5,939 nt of DNA from Vulcanimicrobiota bacterium (GTDB taxonomy: Bacteria; Vulcanimicrobiota; Vulcanimicrobiia; Vulcanimicrobiales; Vulcanimicrobiaceae): NCBI GenBank assembly GCA_019245995.1, contig JAFAQW010000262.1, forward strand, positions 1-5,939, given 5' to 3'. Each line of letters opens with the position of its first letter. Position 1 is the first letter of the stretch. The notes below the pieces were generated by a model. The model saw only the letters and a program-made list of their open reading frames with translations. It was not told the DNA's origin and searched no databases. Of this stretch, positions 1 through 4,865 are shown piece by piece. A program made the position numbers and the translations under genes.

Positions 1-98
1 AGACGCCGTTACCGGCGAAGACGACGCTGCCGCTCGAACCGGGAGACGTTCTGACGATCCAAACGCCGGGCGGCGGCGGGTACGGTCAACCCGTGTGA
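1..98 (+). CDS. C-terminal end of a hydantoinase B/oxoprolinase-like subunit (partial)
   Basis: Only the last 31 complete codons are present; the first whole codon begins at position 3 and the TGA stop is at 96-98. The visible peptide contains 'LPLEPGDVLTIQTPGGGGYG' just before the stop. A proline/glycine-rich 'PGD..xIxTPGGGGYG' ending is the hallmark of the C terminus of the HyuB/N-methylhydantoinase B family, whose members act with a HyuA-type partner in ATP-dependent opening of hydantoin or 5-oxoproline rings in the cytoplasm. The family call rests on this single motif, so the exact substrate cannot be given. The last 13 bp overlap the 3' end of the convergent glycosyltransferase gene. Nothing else of the gene can be judged because it lies outside the window. 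Confidence 0.72.
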   Translation, partial: TPLPAKTTLPLEPGDVLTIQTPGGGGYGQPV

Positions 99-1639
99 GG
101 CGGCGGCCGTTCCAAGCCGAACCGCGCGGCGCAGAGCAAGTCCACGACGCGAATGGCGCTGCGGCGCGGCGAGAAACGCCGTTTTGCGTCGGCGGCGACT
201 CGTTGGCCGATGCGCTCCCGCAACTGCGGATCCGCCACGATCCGCGCGACGAGCTGCGGCAGCTCGTCCATCTCGCCGGCGAGCACCACATCGCGCTGAA
301 AGAGCGCCAACAGTTCGTCGCGAGAAGCAATGACCGACGGGATGCCCGCCATGGCCAGCACCACGTTGCCGAATGCGCTCTCATCGCTCAATCCCAAGTG
401 CACGCAGCACAGCACGTCGTAGCGTTGCGCGCCGCCGGCGATCGCATCGGGAGCAATGCGCAGGAGGGAAACCAGCGCAGGACTCGCGGCCGCGACGCAA
501 AGCCGTTCGAAGTCGTCATCACTACCGCCGATGACGCCAACGCGTCTGCACTCAGGATCCGCGGATCGCGTGACGGACGACCTTTCGATGCGAAGCGGCG
601 ACGCGCAAGGAATGAACGGCACCGCCACGTCCGTGGCGCCGCGCGTTCGAATCGTCGGCGAGCCGCGCGTGCCGCGCTCCACCGCGATCCCGACCGATTC
701 AACGGCTGTGAACCATCCCAGCGTCCCCGACCGGCGAAAGCGGCGGTCAAAGCGGCGCACCAACGGCACGTTGCCGCGCACGACCGGATGCCCGAACGCT
801 CGCAATGCCGCTTCCAGATCCTCGAGGGCAGCGGCTTCGAGCGAACTTGCTGCGCTGCCGTCGCGGAGCACGATCGCCCCGACATCGCCGCGCAGCGTCT
901 TCGGCATCGCCCGCAAATCAGCAGACCAGCGCGCCTGAAAAAGGCGTTCGTTCTCCAATTCGTGCGCGAAGCGGTTTTCCGACGCCGCTTCGTAGTGCGC
1001 AAAACGCGCCGCGGCCACGTAGGCGATCGCGCGGCCTTGCCGGCGCGCGCGCATGCACAGGTCCACGTCTTCGAAGCCGTTGACGAACGCGCGGTCGAAG
1101 CCGCCCTCGTCCAAAAACCATTGCGTCCGCACCGCCATTGCTGCGCCCGAAACGCCGAGCGCGTCGCGAGAACGCTCGACGCCGTCGAGCGCCGGCGGCA
1201 GGTTCCGGCAGAAGTAATGCCAGTGGCCGTCGGGCAGCATCGCCAATCCCGCGGCCTGCGTGACGCCGTCCTCGAAAAACAGCGCGCCGCCCGCGATTGC
1301 GACCTCGTCCCGCTCGAACGCGCGAACGAGCGGCGCGAGCGCGTCGCCGAGCGGATAGGCGTCGTTGTTCAAAAAAAACGTCAGCGTGCTCTGCGCGGCG
1401 CCCGCTCCGGCGTTGCAGGCGCCGGCGAAGTTTTCGTTGACGTCGTGGCGCAGGTAGCGCACCCACGGAAAACGCCCCACGACCTGGGGCGTATCGTCAC
1501 TCGACGCGTTGTCGACGACGATCGCCTCGAATCGTACGCCGCAGTCGGCTCGTAGGCGATCCAGCTCGCGCAGGCATCGCTCCGTCAGCCACGAGTTATT
1601 GTAGACGGGAATGACGACGCTCAACTGCGGAGCCGGCAT
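86..1639 (-). CDS. Family 2 glycosyltransferase with a C-terminal GT-B-like half
   Basis: The 517-aa product is a probable cytoplasmic or membrane-associated sugar transferase using a nucleotide sugar; donor and acceptor are unknown. The GT-A domain spans about residues 5-240. It has the opening strand 'LSVVIPVYNN' (6-15), 'VVDNASSDDT' (41-50) binding the nucleotide, 'LNND' (90-93) in the place of the metal-binding DXD, and 'GFEDVDLCMR' (188-197) with the acidic pair Glu190-Asp191 expected at the catalytic base. This is the rhamnosyltransferase/O-antigen type of GT2. The remaining ~270 residues are not part of a normal GT2. Near residues 425-445 a 'ESAFGNVVLAMAGIPSVIA' stretch resembles the donor-binding segment of GT4 enzymes, followed by a helical tail, so a shortened GT-B domain is likely. 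The ATG at 1637-1639 directly precedes the first domain strand; an AAGAG-like ribosome site lies about 6 nt upstream on this strand. No membrane segment is evident. Confidence 0.88.
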   Translation of the reverse strand: MPAPQLSVVIPVYNNSWLTERCLRELDRLRADCGVRFEAIVVDNASSDDTPQVVGRFPWVRYLRHDVNENFAGACNAGAGAAQSTLTFFLNNDAYPLGDALAPLVRAFERDEVAIAGGALFFEDGVTQAAGLAMLPDGHWHYFCRNLPPALDGVERSRDALGVSGAAMAVRTQWFLDEGGFDRAFVNGFEDVDLCMRARRQGRAIAYVAAARFAHYEAASENRFAHELENERLFQARWSADLRAMPKTLRGDVGAIVLRDGSAASSLEAAALEDLEAALRAFGHPVVRGNVPLVRRFDRRFRRSGTLGWFTAVESVGIAVERGTRGSPTIRTRGATDVAVPFIPCASPLRIERSSVTRSADPECRRVGVIGGSDDDFERLCVAAASPALVSLLRIAPDAIAGGAQRYDVLCCVHLGLSDESAFGNVVLAMAGIPSVIASRDELLALFQRDVVLAGEMDELPQLVARIVADPQLRERIGQRVAADAKRRFSPRRSAIRVVDLLCAARFGLERPPPHTG

Positions 1640-1677
1640 GCAGCGCTCTTGCCGCCGCTTGGAGAACGCTCCTTTTT
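1640..1677. promoter_or_regulatory. Divergent intergenic region, presumed to hold promoters for both directions
   Basis: Only 38 bp separate the start codons of the glycosyltransferase (- strand) and the alpha/beta hydrolase (+ strand). Unless promoters lie inside the coding regions, signals for both directions must sit here or overlap the gene starts. I see no convincing -35/-10 pair. A GGAG at 1661-1664 lies 13 nt before the hydrolase ATG, which is farther than usual for a ribosome binding site. The assignment is by position only. Confidence 0.3.
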
Positions 1678-2619
1678 ATGTCATGCCGAGCCGTCACCAT
1701 ATTTCGGCGTTTTGCCGCGCTTTGCGCGAGTACCGGCGCTTTGATCGCCGCCGCACCTCAGGCCAGAACGGCCGATCTGTTTCCGTATCAACGTGTGAAT
1801 GCGGACTCACGCATCGTTTCGACGACCCGGTTGCCGGGAGCCGTTGTAACGCACATGACGTACGCCAGCCCGGTGCGTGGCCGCGTGCCGGCCATCTTGG
1901 TGACGCCGACGGTCGCGGGAGCGCATCCCGCCGTTGTCTACCTTCACTGGGGGTTCGGAAACGAGAGTGAGTTCAAAGATGAGGCGCTCGCGCTCGCGCA
2001 TCATAACGTGATCTCGTTGCTCGTTTCCGCGCCATGGGCGCGTCCCGATCCGTGGAAACACGCCGGCGAAGGACACTTCACGCAGCCGTCCGCCGACATC
2101 GATCTCTACCGGCAAACCGTCGCGGACGTCCGGGAAGGCATCGATCTACTCGTGGCGCGCTCGGACGTCGATGCCGGCGCCATCGGTTTCGTGGGGCACT
2201 CCTACGGTGCGACGTGGGGCGGCGTCGTTCTGGGGACCGACGCACGCGTTCGCGCCGGCGTGCTCATCGCGGGCCTTCCGACCATATCCGATTTTTCCGC
2301 CCCGTTCGCTGCCGGAGCCTACATGCTGGAAGACTACAACCGGCAGGTCTTCGGGGCGTTCTCTACGGCAAAGATCGCCGCATACGCCGCGGCGCTCGCT
2401 CCGTATGCGCCGCAGCGCTGGGTTCGCAACTCTCGCGCCGCGATTCTGTTTCAGTTTGCGGGTCAAGATCAATTCATTTCGGCGTATGCGGCGCGCGAAT
2501 ATGCAGCGGCAGTACCCGAAGCGGAAGTGAAAAACTACCCTTGCGCCGAGCATCGCTTGTCCGTACCCCAGGCTCAGGCCGACCGCATCGCCTTTCTCGC
2601 GCAACATCTGCACTTCTGA
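1678..2619 (+). CDS. Exported alpha/beta hydrolase (dienelactone hydrolase/esterase-like)
   Basis: The 313-aa protein is a serine alpha/beta hydrolase, probably an esterase or peptidase-like enzyme acting outside the cytoplasm. The N terminus is a Sec signal peptide: basic residues Arg4, Arg10 and Arg11, a hydrophobic stretch over about 12-26, and likely cleavage after Ala29 (APQA) or Ala32. The mature part shows 'YLHWGFGN' (88-95), the oxyanion-hole loop after strand beta3, then the nucleophile elbow 'GHSYGA' with Ser175. The acid is probably Asp264 in 'GQDQF' and the base His292 in 'AEHRLS'. Order and spacing fit the dienelactone hydrolase-like group, although classical dienelactone hydrolases use Cys rather than Ser. 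The ATG at 1678 is chosen because it alone yields the signal peptide; the next in-frame Met is residue 60. It is the first gene of a compact four-gene + strand run. The natural substrate cannot be deduced. Confidence 0.88.
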   Translation: MSCRAVTIFRRFAALCASTGALIAAAPQARTADLFPYQRVNADSRIVSTTRLPGAVVTHMTYASPVRGRVPAILVTPTVAGAHPAVVYLHWGFGNESEFKDEALALAHHNVISLLVSAPWARPDPWKHAGEGHFTQPSADIDLYRQTVADVREGIDLLVARSDVDAGAIGFVGHSYGATWGGVVLGTDARVRAGVLIAGLPTISDFSAPFAAGAYMLEDYNRQVFGAFSTAKIAAYAAALAPYAPQRWVRNSRAAILFQFAGQDQFISAYAAREYAAAVPEAEVKNYPCAEHRLSVPQAQADRIAFLAQHLHF

Positions 2620-2623
2620 CGCG

Positions 2624-3481
2624 TTGTCGCACGAAGCGGCGCTCGAGTATGCGCGGAACCACGGCTCGCAGGCGCTGATCGTTGCGCGCGCCGGTGAGAT
2701 TCTTTCGCAATCGTTCGCCCCGGGCTTCGATGCCGATACGCCGCACGCGCTCTACAGCGGCACGAAGAGCTTTTGGGGCGTCGCCGCGATCGCGGCGCGT
2801 GACGACGGACTCTTGCAACTGGACGAACCCGTTGCCGAAACGATCGACGCCTGGCGCGCGGACGCGTGGAAGCGGCGCGTCACGGTCCGCATGCTGCTCT
2901 CGCTGACCGCGGGCTTCGGCTTCGGCGGGTTGGGCGCGAGCGTTCCGACGTACGATCGCGCGCTCGCGACGACGCTCAAAGACGAACCAGGGACGCGTTT
3001 CACGTACGGCGGAATTCCGCTGCAAGTCTTCGGCGCCGTGCTCGCGCGCAAGCTCAGCGCGCGCAGCGTGACGCCGCATCGTTACCTGCAGCAGCGGATC
3101 CTCGACCCCGCCGGCGTCGCGGTGGCGAAGTGGCGCACGCTGGGCGACGGCACGCAACCATTGCCGACGGGCGCTTTCTTGAGCGCTCGCAACTGGCTCG
3201 CCTACGGGCAGTTCGTCCTGAGGACCCGCGCGACGTTCGCAGAATCGTTCCGCGGTTCTGCGGTGAATCCGCGCTACGGTTTGGGATGGTGGCTCGGCGC
3301 CAACGGTGCGCCCAACGATCTTCTGTATGCGAGCGGCTCCGGCGGACAGGCGCTCTATCTCGTACCCTCGATGGATTTGGCGATCGTGCACTTTTCGCAG
3401 GGGCGTGCGTACCGCCACGACGCCTTCCTCAAACGACTGTTTGCGGTACCCAATAGCTCGCAAAGGAGTCGCTCGGGGTAG
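2624..3481 (+). CDS. Serine hydrolase of the beta-lactamase/class C family
   Basis: The 285-aa product belongs to the penicillin-binding-protein-like serine hydrolases (esterases, D-aminopeptidases, 6-aminohexanoate-dimer hydrolase relatives). 'SGTK' gives the catalytic SxxK motif, Ser45 and Lys48. 'PGTRFTYGG' carries the second-motif tyrosine, Tyr128, but Gly130 sits where YxN enzymes have Asn. 'ASGSGGQALYLVPSMDLAIV' (236-255) matches the terminal strand region, with Gly-Ser-Gly in the KTG/HxG position. At 285 residues it is short for the family (commonly 350-400). The start is TTG at 2624, 4 bp after the previous stop. The frame has been open since 2531 but offers no ATG or GTG before the SxxK motif; the first internal Met is residue 90. 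There is no ribosome site before the TTG, so translation probably depends on coupling. No signal peptide is visible, unlike its three neighbours, so it may be cytoplasmic or the true N terminus may be missed. Confidence 0.82.
   Translation: MSHEAALEYARNHGSQALIVARAGEILSQSFAPGFDADTPHALYSGTKSFWGVAAIAARDDGLLQLDEPVAETIDAWRADAWKRRVTVRMLLSLTAGFGFGGLGASVPTYDRALATTLKDEPGTRFTYGGIPLQVFGAVLARKLSARSVTPHRYLQQRILDPAGVAVAKWRTLGDGTQPLPTGAFLSARNWLAYGQFVLRTRATFAESFRGSAVNPRYGLGWWLGANGAPNDLLYASGSGGQALYLVPSMDLAIVHFSQGRAYRHDAFLKRLFAVPNSSQRSRSG
3463..3468 (+). promoter_or_regulatory. AAGGAG Shine-Dalgarno-like site upstream of the first phosphoesterase
   Basis: AAGGAG is a strong ribosome-binding consensus, but it lies inside the 3' end of the serine hydrolase gene, 20 nt before the nearest usable start (GTG 3489) and 29 nt before GTG 3498. 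No ATG, GTG or TTG stands at the normal 5-9 nt distance. It may load ribosomes for the downstream gene if the spacing is shortened by structure, or it may be chance. A weaker GGGG at 3475-3478 is 10 nt from GTG 3489. Confidence 0.35.
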
Positions 3482-3488
3482 CGGCATA

Positions 3489-4865
3489 GTGCGCGGCGTG
3501 AAGCACCCTTACGCCGTGCGCGGTGTCGCTACGTCCGCAGCGCTTGCGTTGTTGATCGCATGTTCCGGTGGGCAAAGCGCGATACCGTACATGCAGGCCG
3601 GCACTACGTTGCACGAGTTGCACAAAGTCGGCGTCGGCAAAATCAAACACGTCGTGTTCATCGTCCAAGAGAATCGGTCGTTCGATAATCTCTTTCAGGG
3701 CTATCCGGGCGCCGACACGCAGTCGTACGGCTACCTTCATACGGGCCAAAAGGTGTACTTGACGCCGGAGAGTCTCTCGGCGTTTTACGTGATCGACCAC
3801 TCGGCGCAGGCGATGTTTCTGGCGTGCAACGGTAAAGGGAAGCTGCCTGGAACGGACTGCCGGATGAACGGCTTCGATAGAGAGTTCGCCTTCAACTATC
3901 CGAAGGGTTTGACGCACCCCCAGTACGTCTACGTGCCGCACGAAGAATCGAAGCCGTACTTCGACATGGCGAAGGAAGGCGCGCTGGCAGACCGCATGTT
4001 TCAGTCGCATCTCGACGAGAGCTTCGTATCGCATCAGTACGTCATTGCGGCACAAGCGGGCTCGTCGGTGGATCTGCCGAACGGCGGCGAATGGGGTTGC
4101 GGCGGCGGTCCCTCGAACAGCGTTGCGACGATCACCCAGAAGCGTAAGATCGGCCCGTACGAGCTGGCATGCTTCGATTATCAAACTCTGGGCGACGAAC
4201 TCGACAAGGCGCACCTCTCCTGGCGCTTCTACGCCAGCTCCTACGGCAGCCGGCAGAGCGGGGCGGGTGCTTTTTGGTCCGGATACCAAGCCGTGCGGCA
4301 TATCTACAAGGGTCCCGACTGGAAGAACGACGTCATCTCTCCCAACTGGAAGTTCATCACCGACGTCCGCCACGGCCGTCTGGCGAACATGACCTGGATC
4401 ACGCCGGTTTGCGACGATTCCGATCACGTGAACTGTCCGAACGGCTACGGACCGTCGTGGGTGTCGGCGCTCGTCAACACCGTCGGGAACAGCCGATTCT
4501 GGGACTCCACGGCGATCTTCATCATGTGGGACGACTGGGGAGGCACCTACGATCACGTTCCGCCGCCCTACGAAGACTACGACGGGCTAGGCTTCCGCGT
4601 TCCGCTGCTGATACTTTCGCCCTATGCGAAAAAGGGCTGGGTGTCGCACGTTCAGTACGAGACGGGCAGCGTGCTACGCTTCGCGGAGGATTTGTTTGGG
4701 CTCGGCCAGCTCGCGGCATCGGACGCGCGCGCGAATAACCCCGCAATCGACTGTTTCGATTTTTCGATGAAACCGCGCCCGTTTGTCAAGATCAGCGCTC
4801 CCCTTCCACCGAAGTTCTTCATGCACCAATACGCCGACGACTACTGGGCTCCCGACTATGAGTAG
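3489..4865 (+). CDS. Lipoprotein phosphoesterase (phospholipase C/acid phosphatase AcpA family), copy 1
   Basis: With GTG 3489 as start the protein has 458 aa; GTG 3498 (455 aa) is equally possible. An ATG at 3306 would extend the frame but lies inside the previous gene and would bury the signal. The N terminus is a lipoprotein signal with lipobox L22-I-A-C25, followed by Ser26, so the mature enzyme is lipid-anchored outside the inner membrane. The core is the alkaline-phosphatase-superfamily phosphoesterase domain (Pfam Phosphoesterase type). 'ENRSFD' gives Glu61-Asn62 and 'DDWGG' gives Asp348-Asp349; both pairs bind metal in the family prototype AcpA. 'DESFVSHQ' contains Ser178 at the expected nucleophile position, and 'DSDH' carries His313. 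The family cleaves phosphate mono- or diesters, including phospholipids. The protein lacks the extra C-terminal domains of long phospholipases C and ends after the typical 'FDFS..PRPF' segment. It follows the serine hydrolase by about 7 bp. Whether it prefers lipids or soluble phosphates is open. Confidence 0.9.
   Translation: MRGVKHPYAVRGVATSAALALLIACSGGQSAIPYMQAGTTLHELHKVGVGKIKHVVFIVQENRSFDNLFQGYPGADTQSYGYLHTGQKVYLTPESLSAFYVIDHSAQAMFLACNGKGKLPGTDCRMNGFDREFAFNYPKGLTHPQYVYVPHEESKPYFDMAKEGALADRMFQSHLDESFVSHQYVIAAQAGSSVDLPNGGEWGCGGGPSNSVATITQKRKIGPYELACFDYQTLGDELDKAHLSWRFYASSYGSRQSGAGAFWSGYQAVRHIYKGPDWKNDVISPNWKFITDVRHGRLANMTWITPVCDDSDHVNCPNGYGPSWVSALVNTVGNSRFWDSTAIFIMWDDWGGTYDHVPPPYEDYDGLGFRVPLLILSPYAKKGWVSHVQYETGSVLRFAEDLFGLGQLAASDARANNPAIDCFDFSMKPRPFVKISAPLPPKFFMHQYADDYWAPDYE
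3582..4579 (+). repeat. Direct repeat, copy A (phosphoesterase coding block)
   Basis: This block of the first phosphoesterase aligns codon for codon with the block at 4936-5939 at an offset of 1354 bp, rising to 1360 bp after a two-codon insertion in the second copy. Several short runs are nearly identical at DNA level, for example around 3678-3735 and 4425-4453. Other runs differ at many third positions. It is a gene duplication rather than a mobile repeat. Confidence 0.9.
4858..4865 (+). other. 8-bp start/stop overlap ATGAGTAG between the two phosphoesterase genes
   Basis: The ATG of the second phosphoesterase (4858-4860) precedes the TAG stop of the first (4863-4865) in another frame. No clear ribosome binding site lies upstream of this ATG, so ribosomes finishing copy 1 probably restart on copy 2. 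This ties the output of the two enzymes together. Confidence 0.75.

Noticed and set aside
95..1555. A 486-codon open frame on the + strand opposite the glycosyltransferase
   Set aside because: It is low-complexity, very rich in Arg and Ala and without recognisable motifs. It is a mirror of the codon bias of the real - strand gene, which shows clear GT2 motifs.
1661..1677. GGAG-AACG-CTCC followed by TTTTT, resembling a small terminator or operator hairpin
   Set aside because: The stem is only 4 bp, and the T-run directly abuts the hydrolase start codon between divergent genes, so it is too weak to call.
2474..3487. A 337-codon - strand frame opposite the serine hydrolase
   Set aside because: Its composition is Arg-rich and motif-free, while the + strand frame has SxxK and the other family motifs.
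3306..3488. Extension of the first phosphoesterase to an ATG at 3306
   Set aside because: It would overlap 176 bp of the serine hydrolase and place about 60 Arg/Ser-rich residues before an evident lipoprotein signal.
3429..4556. Long - strand frames opposite both phosphoesterases (also 5077-5916) whose products resemble each other
   Set aside because: The similarity simply follows from the duplication of the sense genes and is not independent evidence of coding. The composition is again Arg/Val-rich without domain motifs.
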